From NCBI RefSeq assembly GCF_048569485.1, contig NW_027442220.1:62001-126000 (forward strand): a stretch of 64,000 bases of DNA, in the 5' to 3' direction. A program made the position numbers and the translations under genes. Numbering within the stretch: position 1 is the stretch's first letter; each line of letters begins with the position of its first letter. Source of the DNA: Anomaloglossus baeobatrachus. Taxonomy: Eukaryota > Chordata > Amphibia > Anura > Aromobatidae. This document shows, piece by piece, positions 1-12,388 of the stretch. The notes under the pieces are model-generated. The model worked only from the letters and a program-made list of their open reading frames with translations, made no database searches and was not told the origin of the DNA.

Positions 1-649
1 ATAACTCCTCCTTTAGGGCGCAAGCAACTCCCCTCCCCCTTGCAGTCTTTCCAATTCACGATACAAAAAGACGGACAGGACAGGTTGCCTGACTTTCCGT
101 CACTGCCACCCTTTGCCATCCTTACCCGTAGAAAGCCCTTTCATCATCCCCAAACCCTAATCTTTTCCCTTTCCTTCCCAGCCCCCAAACCCTGCCCTCT
201 GTACCTTTCTCACCACCCGCTTCCCTTCTCCTGTCATCCCCCTACCACCCGGGAAAAAAAGAGATTGCCCCCTCCTTCCACTAGCCCACCCTCCCACCCA
301 AAGAACAACTTCTTCTGCGCAGCTTGTTTTCTAGGCAGCAGCGCTATTGTGATGTCATCGGGGGGCATTGTGACAAGCCGCCAGTGTTCCGTCTCTTCAT
401 GTTGTGCACAGTTCAAACGGAAAATACATCAACAGGCAGACTACAGAAAAGCTTACTATCAAAGGTTAGAGGGGGGCTTTCTCAGAGGGCTTTTTACAGT
501 TTTTCTATTCCCAATTAGCCGTTTAAGTGTACTTATTGAAAGTAGTAATTCTTTCATAGGCCGCCCTTTCTTAGTATTTGACGTTCCTTATATTGCGGTA
601 TGAGGCTTCGCAGTAGGTTGCAAACATTCATCACCCATGACTGTCCCCA

Positions 650-669
650 ATTGAGCTCAGAAGCTCAAT
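650..669. other. Perfect 8-bp hairpin in the spacer
   Basis: ATTGAGCT and AGCTCAAT flank the tetraloop CAGA. The hairpin recurs unchanged in every spacer I looked at, about 525 bp beyond the U2 3' end. Function is unknown. Conservation here only reflects array homogenisation. Confidence 0.6.
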
Positions 670-1164
670 GTCTATCATGACCTCTCTTTTAGAATGTCCA
701 AGAGCAAGCAAACTATTCCTCCAGGAGAGGGCGCCAACAGACTACTAAAGAGATCATCATTACTCAAAGAAAACCCCAAAAACCAATGCATGATAGGAAT
801 AAACAGGTAACTTTCTTTGGAGTGGAAGCGGAGAGATCGCACCAGATGCCAATTCTAGATCTTATCACACCTGTGGTCACTGCAGCAGCAGGTGAATCCA
901 CTTTGTCCAAAAGGGATCTATTCCATTCAATTGCAAATGATCTAGATAAGACAGAGAACTGCAGCACGGGGACATAGCCGAGTTGGTCAGGTTGAGTGGT
1001 GATGAGTTTGCTATTTGGATGAATAAAGAAAGTCAAAAGTGTGAAAGATAAAAAACAAAAGGAGGAAGTGTGAAAAGTGAATGGGCCAAATTGAGGTGCA
1101 TATGAAGACGTATGCTTTCTTCCAATTCATTAAATCGGGCTAATATGAATCAGGTGAATTGAGT

Positions 1165-1179
1165 TCTGCTTTTGGAAAC
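1165..1179 (-). terminator. U2 3' box (3'-end formation signal)
   Basis: On the minus strand this reads GTTTCCAAAAGCAGA, matching the vertebrate snRNA 3'-box pattern GTTT-N(0-3)-AAARNNAGA. It lies 13 nt past the U2 3' end, the usual distance. The Integrator complex uses this element with the snRNA promoter for 3' cleavage. It recurs with every unit, including those whose U2 is interrupted. Confidence 0.85.
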
Positions 1180-1192
1180 TGGGTTAAGAAGG

Positions 1193-1379
1193 GGTGCACC
1201 GTTCCTGGAGGTACTGCAATACCAGGTCAATGCGTGGAGTGGACAGAGCAAGCTCTTTTTCCATCTCCCTGTTCTAAAAATCCATTTAATATATGGTCCC
1301 CAGATAGGGGACGTATCAGATATTAAACTGATAAGAACAGATACTACACTTGATCTTAGCCAAAAGGCCGAGAAGCGAT
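1193..1379 (-). ncRNA. RNU2: U2 snRNA, copy 1 (reference copy)
   Basis: U2 snRNA pairs with the intron branch site and forms the core of the U2 snRNP in the spliceosome. The minus strand starts ATCGCTTCTCGGCCTTTTGG, the invariant U2 5' end (stem I). Next come the branch-site element GUAGUA at nt 33-38, then stem IIa with a perfect GUCCCC/GGGGAC pairing, where mammals have GUCCUC/GAGGAC. This covariation supports a functional RNA. The Sm site AUUUUUAG is at about nt 99-106. Stem III has the AGAGC-UU-GCUCU hairpin, and the 3' end is ...GGUGCACC. The length of about 187 nt is normal for vertebrate U2. The 5' end is set by homology. A 3' box follows and a PSE-like element precedes. Confidence 0.98.
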
Positions 1380-1422
1380 AACCAGAATTGGTTTGGGCCT
1401 CGAGTGGCACCCTGGCCTATGC

Positions 1423-1445
1423 CGGACACATCTTAGGGAGAGAGA
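1423..1445 (-). promoter_or_regulatory. Candidate proximal sequence element (PSE) of U2
   Basis: It lies at -44 to -66 from the U2 start, where vertebrate snRNA genes bind SNAPc. The minus-strand sequence CTCTCCCTAAGATGTGTCC loosely parallels the human U2 PSE (CTC-CC ... ATGTG). There is no TATA box at -25, as expected for a pol II snRNA gene. The position argues for it; the motif match is only moderate. Confidence 0.5.
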
Positions 1446-1555
1446 GCGAGAGGGAGACAAACCCACGCCTACACAAGACATTTTGTCACCCAAGCCAACC
1501 CTTGAAAAGGCTGCTTTGCAGAGCAAAAACAAGAAGAATGGTGCGTTTTGCAGCC

Positions 1556-1620
1556 GCCGCCCACTGCAATGAATCTGAATAACTCCTCCTTTAGGGCGCA
1601 AGCAACTCCCCTCCCCCTTG
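1556..1620 (-). promoter_or_regulatory. Candidate distal enhancer region of U2
   Basis: At -177 to -241 the minus strand has GTGGGCGG (1556-1563) and a G-tract AAGGGGGAGGGG (1609-1619), both Sp1/KLF-like. Vertebrate U2 distal elements lie near -220 and usually join an Sp1 site to an octamer. No clean octamer (ATGCAAAT) is present here, so the call rests on position and GC boxes. Confidence 0.35.
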
Positions 1621-1704
1621 CAGTCTTTCCAATTCACGATACAAAAAGACGGACAGGACAGGTTGCCTGACTTTCCGTCACTGCCACCCTTTGCCATCCT
1701 TACC

Positions 1705-1885
1705 CGTAGAAAGCCCTTTCATCATCCCCAAACCCTAATCTTTTCCCTTTCCTTCCCAGCCCCCAAACCCTGCCCTCTGTACCTTTCTCACCACCCGCTT
1801 CCCTTCTCCTGTCATCCCCCTACCACCCGGGAAAAAAAGAGATTGCCCCCTCCTTCCACTAGCCCACCCTCCCACCCAAAGAACA
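1705..1885. repeat. Pyrimidine-rich (plus) / purine-rich (minus) tract
   Basis: About 180 bp are strongly C/T-biased on the plus strand, with runs such as CCCTTTCCTTCCCAGCCCCC. The U2 coding strand is therefore G/A-rich. The tract recurs in each spacer about 0.33-0.5 kb upstream of U2. It is a likely source of G-rich secondary structure or triplex DNA and explains the long proline-rich open frame. Confidence 0.7.
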
Positions 1886-2770
1886 ACTTCTTCTGCGCAG
1901 CTTGTTTTCTAGGCAGCAGCGCTATTGTGATGTCATCGGGGGGCATTGTGACAAGCCGCCAGTGTTCCGTCTCTTCATGTTGTGCACAGTTCAAACGGAA
2001 AATACATCAACAGGCAGACTACAGAAAAGCTTACTATCAAAGGTTAGAGGGGGGCTTTCTCAGAGGGCTTTTTACAGTTTTTCTATTCCCAATTAGCCGT
2101 TTAAGTGTACTTATTGAAAGTAGTAATTCTTTCATAGGCCGCCCTTTCTTAGTATTTGACGTTCCTTATATTGCGGTATGAGGCTTCACAGTAGGTTGCA
2201 AACATTCATCACCCATGACTGTCCCCAATTGAGCTCAGAAGCTCAATGTCTATCATGACCTCTCTTTTAGAATGTCCAAGAGCAAGCAAACTATTCCTCC
2301 AGGAGAGGGCGCCAACAGACTACTAAAGAGATCATCATTACTCAAAGAAAACCCCAAAAACCAATGCATGATAGGAATAAACAGGTAACTTTCTTTGGAG
2401 TGGAAGCGGAGAGATCGCACCAGATGCCAATTCTAGATCTTATCACACCTGTGGTCACTGCAGCAGCAGGTGAATCCACTTTGTCCAAAAGGGATCTATT
2501 CCATTCAATTGCAAATGATCTAGATAAGACAGAGAACTGCAGCACGGGGACATAGCCGAGTTGGTCAGGTTGAGTGGTGATGAGTTTGCTATTTGGATGA
2601 ATAAAGAAAGTCAAAAGTGTGAAAGATAAAAAACAAAAGGAGGAAGTGTGAAAAGTGAATGGGCCAAATTGAGGTGCATATGAAGACGTATGCTTTCTTC
2701 CAATTCATTAAATCGGGCTAATATGAATCAGGTGAATTGAGTTCTGCTTTTGGAAACTGGGTTAAGAAGG

Positions 2771-2957
2771 GGTGCACCGTTCCTGGAGGTACTGCAATAC
2801 CAGGTCAATGCGTGGAGTGGACAGAGCAAGCTCTTTTTCCATCTCCCTGTTCTAAAAATCCATTTAATATATGGTCCCCAGATAGGGGACGTATCAGATA
2901 TTAAACTGATAAGAACAGATACTACACTTGATCTTAGCCAAAAGGCCGAGAAGCGAT
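2771..2957 (-). ncRNA. RNU2: U2 snRNA, copy 2
   Basis: Identical to copy 1 over its full length. The downstream spacer differs by an A at about 2188 (CTTCACAG instead of CTTCGCAG). Confidence 0.97.
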
Positions 2958-4348
2958 AACCAGAATTGGTTTGGGCCTCGAGTGGCACCCTGGCCTATGC
3001 CGGACACATCTTAGGGAGAGAGAGCGAGAGGGAGACAAACCCACGCCTACACAAGACATTTTGTCACCCAAGCCAACCCTTGAAAAGGCTGCTTTGCAGA
3101 GCAAAAACAAGAAGAATGGTGCGTTTTGCAGCCGCCGCCCACTGCAATGAATCTGAATAACTCCTCCTTTAGGGCGCAAGCAACTCCCCTCCCCCTTGCA
3201 GTCTTTCCAATTCACGATACAAAAAGACGGACAGGACAGGTTGCCTGACTTTCCGTCACTGCCACCCTTTGCCATCCTTACCCGTAGAAAGCCCTTTCAT
3301 CATCCCCAAACCCTAATCTTTTCCCTTTCCTTCCCAGCCCCCAAACCCTGCCCTCTGTACCTTTCTCACCACCCGCTTCCCTTCTCCTGTCATCCCCCTA
3401 CCACCCGGGAAAAAAAGAGATTGCCCCCTCCTTCCACTAGCCCACCCTCCCACCCAAAGAACAACTTCTTCTGCGCAGCTTGTTTTCTAGGCAGCAGCGC
3501 TATTGTGATGTCATCGGGGGGCATTGTGACAAGCCGCCAGTGTTCCGTCTCTTCATGTTGTGCACAGTTCAAACGGAAAATACATCAACAGGCAGACTAC
3601 AGAAAAGCTTACTATCAAAGGTTAGAGGGGGGCTTTCTCAGAGGGCTTTTTACAGTTTTTCTATTCCCAATTAGCCGTTTAAGTGTACTTATTGAAAGTA
3701 GTAATTCTTTCATAGGCCGCCCTTTCTTAGTATTTGACGTTCCTTATATTGCGGTATGAGGCTTCGCAGTAGGTTGCAAACATTCATCACCCATGACTGT
3801 CCCCAATTGAGCTCAGAAGCTCAATGTCTATCATGACCTCTCTTTTAGAATGTCCAAGAGCAAGCAAACTATTCCTCCAGGAGAGGGCGCCAACAGACTA
3901 CTAAAGAGATCATCATTACTCAAAGAAAACCCCAAAAACCAATGCATGATAGGAATAAACAGGTAACTTTCTTTGGAGTGGAAGCGGAGAGATCGCACCA
4001 GATGCCAATTCTAGATCTTATCACACCTGTGGTCACTGCAGCAGCAGGTGAATCCACTTTGTCCAAAAGGGATCTATTCCATTCAATTGCAAATGATCTA
4101 GATAAGACAGAGAACTGCAGCACGGGGACATAGCCGAGTTGGTCAGGTTGAGTGGTGATGAGTTTGCTATTTGGATGAATAAAGAAAGTCAAAAGTGTGA
4201 AAGATAAAAAACAAAAGGAGGAAGTGTGAAAAGTGAATGGGCCAAATTGAGGTGCATATGAAGACGTATGCTTTCTTCCAATTCATTAAATCGGGCTAAT
4301 ATGAATCAGGTGAATTGAGTTCTGCTTTTGGAAACTGGGTTAAGAAGG

Positions 4349-4535
4349 GGTGCACCGTTCCTGGAGGTACTGCAATACCAGGTCAATGCGTGGAGTGGAC
4401 AGAGCAAGCTCTTTTTCCATCTCCCTGTTCTAAAAATCCATTTAATATATGGTCCCCAGATAGGGGACGTATCAGATATTAAACTGATAAGAACAGATAC
4501 TACACTTGATCTTAGCCAAAAGGCCGAGAAGCGAT
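4349..4535 (-). ncRNA. RNU2: U2 snRNA, copy 3
   Basis: Identical to copy 1, with 3' box and upstream elements unchanged. Confidence 0.97.
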
Positions 4536-5926
4536 AACCAGAATTGGTTTGGGCCTCGAGTGGCACCCTGGCCTATGCCGGACACATCTTAGGGAGAGAG
4601 AGCGAGAGGGAGACAAACCCACGCCTACACAAGACATTTTGTCACCCAAGCCAACCCTTGAAAAGGCTGCTTTGCAGAGCAAAAACAAGAAGAATGGTGC
4701 GTTTTGCAGCCGCCGCCCACTGCAATGAATCTGAATAACTCCTCCTTTAGGGCGCAAGCAACTCCCCTCCCCCTTGCAGTCTTTCCAATTCACGATACAA
4801 AAAGACGGACAGGACAGGTTGCCTGACTTTCCGTCACTGCCACCCTTTGCCATCCTTACCCGTAGAAAGCCCTTTCATCATCCCCAAACCCTAATCTTTT
4901 CCCTTTCCTTCCCAGCCCCCAAACCCTGCCCTCTGTACCTTTCTCACCACCCGCTTCCCTTCTCCTGTCATCCCCCTACCACCCGGGAAAAAAAGAGATT
5001 GCCCCCTCCTTCCACTAGCCCACCCTCCCACCCAAAGAACAACTTCTTCTGCGCAGCTTGTTTTCTAGGCAGCAGCGCTATTGTGATGTCATCGGGGGGC
5101 ATTGTGACAAGCCGCCAGTGTTCCGTCTCTTCATGTTGTGCACAGTTCAAACGGAAAATACATCAACAGGCAGACTACAGAAAAGCTTACTATCAAAGGT
5201 TAGAGGGGGGCTTTCTCAGAGGGCTTTTTACAGTTTTTCTATTCCCAATTAGCCGTTTAAGTGTACTTATTGAAAGTAGTAATTCTTTCATAGGCCGCCC
5301 TTTCTTAGTATTTGACGTTCCTTATATTGCGGTATGAGGCTTCGCAGTAGGTTGCAAACATTCATCACCCATGACTGTCCCCAATTGAGCTCAGAAGCTC
5401 AATGTCTATCATGACCTCTCTTTTAGAATGTCCAAGAGCAAGCAAACTATTCCTCCAGGAGAGGGCGCCAACAGACTACTAAAGAGATCATCATTACTCA
5501 AAGAAAACCCCAAAAACCAATGCATCATAGGAATAAACAGGTAACTTTCTTTGGAGTGGAAGCGGAGAGATCGCACCAGATGCCAATTCTAGATCTTATC
5601 ACACCTGTGGTCACTGCAGCAGCAGGTGAATCCACTTTGTCCAAAAGGGATCTATTCCATTCAATTGCAAATGATCTAGATAAGACAGAGAACTGCAGCA
5701 CGGGGACATAGCCGAGTTGGTCAGGTTGAGTGGTGATGAGTTTGCTATTTGGATGAATAAAGAAAGTCAAAAGTGTGAAAGATAAAAAACAAAAGGAGGA
5801 AGTGTGAAAAGTGAATGGGCCAAATTGAGGTGCATATGAAGACGTATGCTTTCTTCCAATTCATTAAATCGGGCTAATATGAATCAGGTGAATTGAGTTC
5901 TGCTTTTGGAAACTGGGTTAAGAAGG

Positions 5927-6113
5927 GGTGCACCGTTCCTGGAGGTACTGCAATACCAGGTCAATGCGTGGAGTGGACAGAGCAAGCTCTTTTTCCATCT
6001 CCCTGTTCTAAAAATCCATTTAATATATGGTCCCCAGATAGGGGACGTATCAGATATTAAACTGATAAGAACAGATACTACACTTGATCTTAGCCAAAAG
6101 GCCGAGAAGCGAT
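5927..6113 (-). ncRNA. RNU2: U2 snRNA, copy 4
   Basis: Identical to copy 1. Its 3' spacer has a private base change near 5526 (GCATCATAG). Confidence 0.97.
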
Positions 6114-7504
6114 AACCAGAATTGGTTTGGGCCTCGAGTGGCACCCTGGCCTATGCCGGACACATCTTAGGGAGAGAGAGCGAGAGGGAGACAAACCCAC
6201 GCCTACACAAGACATTTTGTCACCCAAGCCAACCCTTGAAAAGGCTGCTTTGCAGAGCAAAAACAAGAAGAATGGTGCGTTTTGCAGCCGCCGCCCACTG
6301 CAATGAATCTGAATAACTCCTCCTTTAGGGCGCAAGCAACTCCCCTCCCCCTTGCAGTCTTTCCAATTCACGATACAAAAAGACGGACAGGACAGGTTGC
6401 CTGACTTTCCGTCACTGCCACCCTTTGCCATCCTTACCCGTAGAAAGCCCTTTCATCATCCCCAAACCCTAATCTTTTCCCTTTCCTTCCCAGCCCCCAA
6501 ACCCTGCCCTCTGTACCTTTCTCACCACCCGCTTCCCTTCTCCTGTCATCCCCCTACCACCCGGGAAAAAAAGAGATTGCCCCCTCCTTCCACTAGCCCA
6601 CCCTCCCACCCAAAGAACAACTTCTTCTGCGCAGCTTGTTTTCTAGGCAGCAGCGCTATTGTGATGTCATCGGGGGGCATTGTGACAAGCCGCCAGTGTT
6701 CCGTCTCTTCATGTTGTGCACAGTTCAAACGGAAAATACATCAACAGGCAGACTACAGAAAAGCTTACTATCAAAGGTTAGAGGGGGGCTTTCTCAGAGG
6801 GCTTTTTACAGTTTTTCTATTCCATATTAGCCGTTTAAGTGTACTTATTGAAAGTAGTAATTCTTTCATAGGCCGCCCTTTCTTAGTATTTGACGTTCCT
6901 TATATTGCGGTATGAGGCTTCGCAGTAGGTTGCAAACATTCATCACCCATGACTGTCCCCAATTGAGCTCAGAAGCTCAATGTCTATCATGACCTCTCTT
7001 TTAGAATGTCCAAGAGCAAGCAAACTATTCCTCCAGGAGAGGGCGCCAACAGACTACTAAAGAGATCATCATTACTCAAAGAAAACCCCAAAAACCAATG
7101 CATGATAGGAATAAACAGGTAACTTTCTTTGGAGTGGAAGCGGAGAGATCGCACCAGATGCCAATTCTAGATCTTATCACACCTGTGGTCACTGCAGCAG
7201 CAGGTGAATCCACTTTGTCCAAAAGGGATCTATTCCATTCAATTGCAAATGATCTAGATAAGACAGAGAACTGCAGCACGGGGACATAGCCGAGTTGGTC
7301 AGGTTGAGTGGTGATGAGTTTGCTATTTGGATGAATAAAGAAAGTCAAAAGTGTGAAAGATAAAAAACAAAAGGAGGAAGTGTGAAAAGTGAATGGGCCA
7401 AATTGAGGTGCATATGAAGACGTATGCTTTCTTCCAATTCATTAAATCGGGCTAATATGAATCAGGTGAATTGAGTTCTGCTTTTGGAAACTGGGTTAAG
7501 AAGG

Positions 7505-7691
7505 GGTGCACCGTTCCTGGAGGTACTGCAATACCAGGTCAATGCGTGGAGTGGACAGAGCAAGCTCTTTTTCCATCTCCCTGTTCTAAAAATCCATTTA
7601 ATATATGGTCCCCAGATAGGGGACGTATCAGATATTAAACTGATAAGAACAGATACTACACTTGATCTTAGCCAAAAGGCCGAGAAGCGAT
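7505..7691 (-). ncRNA. RNU2: U2 snRNA, copy 5
   Basis: Identical to copy 1. The 3' spacer has a private change near 6825 (TCCATATTAG). Confidence 0.97.
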
Positions 7692-9082
7692 AACCAGAAT
7701 TGGTTTGGGCCTCGAGTGGCACCCTGGCCTATGCCGGACACATCTTAGGGAGAGAGAGCGAGAGGGAGACAAACCCACGCCTACACAAGACATTTTGTCA
7801 CCCAAGCCAACCCTTGAAAAGGCTGCTTTGCAGAGCAAAAACAAGAAGAATGGTGCGTTTTGCAGCCGCCGCCCACTGCAATGAATCTGAATAACTCCTC
7901 CTTTAGGGCGCAAGCAACTCCCCTCCCCCTTGCAGTCTTTCCAATTCACGATACAAAAAGACGGACAGGACAGGTTGCCTGACTTTCCGTCACTGCCACC
8001 CTTTGCCATCCTTACCCGTAGAAAGCCCTTTCATCATCCCCAAACCCTAATCTTTTCCCTTTCCTTCCCAGCCCCCAAACCCTGCCCTCTGTACCTTTCT
8101 CACCACCCGCTTCCCTTCTCCTGTCATCCCCCTACCACCCGGGAAAAAAAGAGATTGCCCCCTCCTTCCACTAGCCCACCCTCCCACCCAAAGAACAACT
8201 TCTTCTGCGCAGCTTGTTTTCTAGGCAGCAGCGCTATTGTGATGTCATCGGGGGGCATTGTGACAAGCCGCCAGTGTTCCGTCTCTTCATGTTGTGCACA
8301 GTTCAAACGGAAAATACATCAACAGGCAGACTACAGAAAAGCTTACTATCAAAGGTTAGAGGGGGGCTTTCTCAGAGGGCTTTTTACAGTTTTTCTATTC
8401 CCAATTAGCCGTTTAAGTGTACTTATTGAAAGTAGTAATTCTTTCATAGGCCGCCCTTTCTTAGTATTTGACGTTCCTTATATTGCGGTATGAGGCTTCG
8501 CAGTAGGTTGCAAACATTCATCACCCATGACTGTCCCCAATTGAGCTCAGAAGCTCAATGTCTATCATGACCTCTCTTTTAGAATGTCCAAGAGCAAGCA
8601 AACTATTCCTCCAGGAGAGGGCGCCAACAGACTACTAAAGAGATCATCATTACTCAAAGAAAACCCCAAAAACCAATGCATGATAGGAATAAACAGGTAA
8701 CTTTCTTTGGAGTGGAAGCGGAGAGATCGCACCAGATGCCAATTCTAGATCTTATCACACCTGTGGTCACTGCAGCAGCAGGTGAATCCACTTTGTCCAA
8801 AAGGGATCTATTCCATTCAATTGCAAATGATCTAGATAAGACAGAGAACTGCAGCACGGGGACATAGCCGAGTTGGTCAGGTTGAGTGGTGATGAGTTTG
8901 CTATTTGGATGAATAAAGAAAGTCAAAAGTGTGAAAGATAAAAAACAAAAGGAGGAAGTGTGAAAAGTGAATGGGCCAAATTGAGGTGCATATGAAGACG
9001 TATGCTTTCTTCCAATTCATTAAATCGGGCTAATATGAATCAGGTGAATTGAGTTCTGCTTTTGGAAACTGGGTTAAGAAGG

Positions 9083-9269
9083 GGTGCACCGTTCCTGGAG
9101 GTACTGCAATACCAGGTCAATGCGTGGAGTGGACAGAGCAAGCTCTTTTTCCATCTCCCTGTTCTAAAAATCCATTTAATATATGGTCCCCAGATAGGGG
9201 ACGTATCAGATATTAAACTGATAAGAACAGATACTACACTTGATCTTAGCCAAAAGGCCGAGAAGCGAT
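9083..9269 (-). ncRNA. RNU2: U2 snRNA, copy 6
   Basis: Identical to copy 1, and no private change seen in its unit. Confidence 0.97.
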
Positions 9270-10660
9270 AACCAGAATTGGTTTGGGCCTCGAGTGGCAC
9301 CCTGGCCTATGCCGGACACATCTTAGGGAGAGAGAGCGAGAGGGAGACAAACCCACGCCTACACAAGACATTTTGTCACCCAAGCCAACCCTTGAAAAGG
9401 CTGCTTTGCAGAGCAAAAACAAGAAGAATGGTGCGTTTTGCAGCCGCCGCCCACTGCAATGAATCTGAATAACTCCTCCTTTAGGGCGCAAGCAACTCCC
9501 CTCCCCCTTGCAGTCTTTCCAATTCACGATACAAAAAGACGGACAGGACAGGTTGCCTGACTTTCCGTCACTGCCACCCTTTGCCATCCTTACCCGTAGA
9601 AAGCCCTTTCATCATCCCCAAACCCTAATCTTTTCCCTTTCCTTCCCAGCCCCCAAACCCTGCCCTCTGTACCTTTCTCACCACCCGCTTCCCTTCTCCT
9701 GTCATCCCCCTACCACCCGGGAAAAAAAGAGATTGCCCCCTCCTTCCACTAGCCCACCCTCCCACCCAAAGAACAACTTCTTCTGCGCAGCTTGTTTTCT
9801 AGGCAGCAGCGCTATTGTGATGTCATCGGGGGGCATTGTGACAAGCCGCCAGTGTTCCGTCTCTTCATGTTGTGCACAGTTCAAACGGAAAATACATCAA
9901 CAGGCAGACTACAGAAAAGCTTACTATCAAAGGTTAGAGGGGGGCTTTCTCAGAGGGCTTTTTACAGTTTTTCTATTCCCAATTAGCCGTTTAAGTGTAC
10001 TTATTGAAAGTAGTAATTCTTTCATAGGCCGCCCTTTCTTAGTATTTGACGTTCCTTATATTGCGGTATGAGGCTTCGCAGTAGGTTGCAAACATTCATC
10101 ACCCATGACTGTCCCCAATTGAGCTCAGAAGCTCAATGTCTATCATGACCTCTCTTTTAGAATGTCCAAGAGCAAGCAAACTATTCCTCCAGGAGAGGGC
10201 GCCAACAGACTACTAAAGAGATCATCATTACTCAAAGAAAACCCCAAAAACCAATGCATGATAGGAATAAACAGGTAACTTTCTTTGGAGTGGAAGCGGA
10301 GAGATCGCACCAGATGCCAATTCTAGATCTTATCACACCTGTGGTCACTGCAGCAGCAGGTGAATCCACTTTGTCCAAAAGGGATCTATTCCATTCAATT
10401 GCAAATGATCTAGATAAGACAGAGAACTGCAGCACGGGGACATAGCCGAGTTGGTCAGGTTGAGTGGTGATGAGTTTGCTATTTGGATGAATAAAGAAAG
10501 TCAAAAGTGTGAAAGATAAAAAACAAAAGGAGGAAGTGTGAAAAGTGAATGGGCCAAATTGAGGTGCATATGAAGACGTATGCTTTCTTCCAATTCATTA
10601 AATCGGGCTAATATGAATCAGGTGAATTGAGTTCTGCTTTTGGAAACTGGGTTAAGAAGG

Positions 10661-10847
10661 GGTGCACCGTTCCTGGAGGTACTGCAATACCAGGTCAATG
10701 CGTGGAGTGGACAGAGCAAGCTCTTTTTCCATCTGCCTGTTCTAAAAATCCATTTAATATATGGTCCCCAGATAGGGGACGTATCAGATATTAAACTGAT
10801 AAGAACAGATACTACACTTGATCTTAGCCAAAAGGCCGAGAAGCGAT
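10661..10847 (-). ncRNA. RNU2: U2 snRNA, copy 7 (variant)
   Basis: One internal substitution: plus-strand C to G at 10735, that is G113C in the RNA, in the GGGAG stretch just 5' of the stem III hairpin. The rest is identical to copy 1. One changed base in a probably paired region may be tolerated. It is one of only two intact copies with a difference inside U2. Confidence 0.95.
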
Positions 10848-12238
10848 AACCAGAATTGGTTTGGGCCTCGAGTGGCACCCTGGCCTATGCCGGACACATC
10901 TTAGGGAGAGAGAGCGAGAGGGAGACAAACCCACGCCTACACAAGACATTTTGTCACCCAAGCCAACCCTTGAAAAGGCTGCTTTGCAGAGCAAAAACAA
11001 GAAGAATGGTGCGTTTTGCAGCCGCCGCCCACTGCAATGAATCTGAATAACTCCTCCTTTAGGGCGCAAGCAACTCCCCTCCCCCTTGCAGTCTTTCCAA
11101 TTCACGATACAAAAAGACGGACAGGACAGGTTGCCTGACTTTCCGTCACTGCCACCCTTTGCCATCCTTACCCGTAGAAAGCCCTTTCATCATCCCCAAA
11201 CCCTAATCTTTTCCCTTTCCTTCCCAGCCCCCAAACCCTGCCCTCTGTACCTTTCTCACCACCCGCTTCCCTTCTCCTGTCATCCCCCTACCACCCGGGA
11301 AAAAAAGAGATTGCCCCCTCCTTCCACTAGCCCACCCTCCCACCCAAAGAACAACTTCTTCTGCGCAGCTTGTTTTCTAGGCAGCAGCGCTATTGTGATG
11401 TCATCGGGGGGCATTGGGACAAGCCGCCAGTGTTCCGTCTCTTCATGTTGTGCACAGTTCAAACGGAAAATACATCAACAGGCAGACTACAGAAAAGCTT
11501 ACTATCAAAGGTTAGAGGGGGGCTTTCTCAGAGGGCTTTTTACAGTTTTTCTATTCCCAATTAGCCGTTTAAGTGTACTTATTGAAAGTAGTAATTCTTT
11601 CATAGGCCGCCCTTTCTTAGTATTTGACGTTCCTTATATTGCGGTATGAGGCTTCGCAGTAGGTTGCAAACATTCATCACCCATGACTGTCCCCAATTGA
11701 GCTCAGAAGCTCAATGTCTATCATGACCTCTCTTTTAGAATGTCCAAGAGCAAGCAAACTATTCCTCCAGGAGAGGGCGCCAACAGACTACTAAAGAGAT
11801 CATCATTACTCAAAGAAAACCCCAAAAACCAATGCATGATAGGAATAAACAGGTAACTTTCTTTGGAGTGGAAGCGGAGAGATCGCACCAGATGCCAATT
11901 CTAGATCTTATCACACCTGTGGTCACTGCAGCAGCAGGTGAATCCACTTTGTCCAAAAGGGATCTATTCCATTCAATTGCAAATGATCTAGATAAGACAG
12001 AGAACTGCAGCACGGGGACATAGCCGAGTTGGTCAGGTTGAGTGGTGATGAGTTTGCTATTTGGATGAATAAAGAAAGTCAAAAGTGTGAAAGATAAAAA
12101 ACAAAAGGAGGAAGTGTGAAAAGTGAATGGGCCAAATTGAGGTGCATATGAAGACGTATGCTTTCTTCCAATTCATTAAATCGGGCTAATATGAATCAGG
12201 TGAATTGAGTTCTGCTTTTGGAAACTGGGTTAAGAAGG

Positions 12239-12388
12239 GGTGCACCGTTCCTGGAGGTACTGCAATACCAGGTCAATGCGTGGAGTGGACAGAGCAAGCT
12301 CTTTTTCCATCTCCCTGTTCTAAAAATCCATTTAATATATGGTCCCCAGATAGGGGACGTATCAGATATTAAACTGATAAGAACAGAT
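12239..12388 (-). pseudogene. U2 locus 8, 3' part (nt 38-187)
   Basis: The 3' 150 nt of U2 with its 3' box, separated from its 5' end by short element A. It lacks the branch-site element, so it cannot make a working U2. Confidence 0.95.

Larger units (their letters stand above)
1..1192. other. Partial spacer at the left edge
   Basis: This is most of one intergenic spacer, cut by the window edge. It lies 3' of U2 copy 1. Apart from the 3' box, hairpin and pyrimidine tract listed separately, I see no gene. Open frames here lack initiating ATGs, or are short and overlap on both strands. Confidence 0.9.
1380..2770. other. Intergenic spacer (first complete one)
   Basis: This 1391-bp spacer stands for all others. 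From the U2 copy 1 5' end outward it holds the PSE candidate, a GA-rich tract (1435-1457), two Sp1/KLF-like boxes, a pyrimidine-rich tract on the plus strand, a CRE-like TGATGTCA (1928-1935), the 8-bp hairpin, an AT-rich stretch and the 3' box of copy 2. No second snRNA, 5S or tRNA gene is recognisable. The longest open frame (187 codons, plus strand, ending near 2181) opens at a TTG and is proline-rich only because the DNA is C-rich, so I do not call it a gene. Confidence 0.85.

Noticed and set aside
40-603. 187-codon open frame repeated in every spacer
   Set aside because: It opens at TTG, has a composition-driven proline-rich start over the pyrimidine tract, and has no recognisable domain. 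It is preserved only because the units are homogenised.
931-938. Octamer-like TTGCAAAT
   Set aside because: It lies about 255 bp downstream of U2 and over 1.1 kb from the next start, so it is not a distal enhancer for either.
975-986. tRNA A-box-like TAGCCGAGTTGG
   Set aside because: No B box or cloverleaf follows, so it is not a tRNA gene.
764-1697. Other short overlapping open frames of 60-113 codons in each unit
   Set aside because: They overlap on both strands and several run through the U2 gene or its promoter. They behave as chance frames in a repeated non-coding unit.
1380-2770. A second snRNA or 5S gene in the spacer
   Set aside because: No segment resembles U1, U4, U5, U6 or 5S on either strand.
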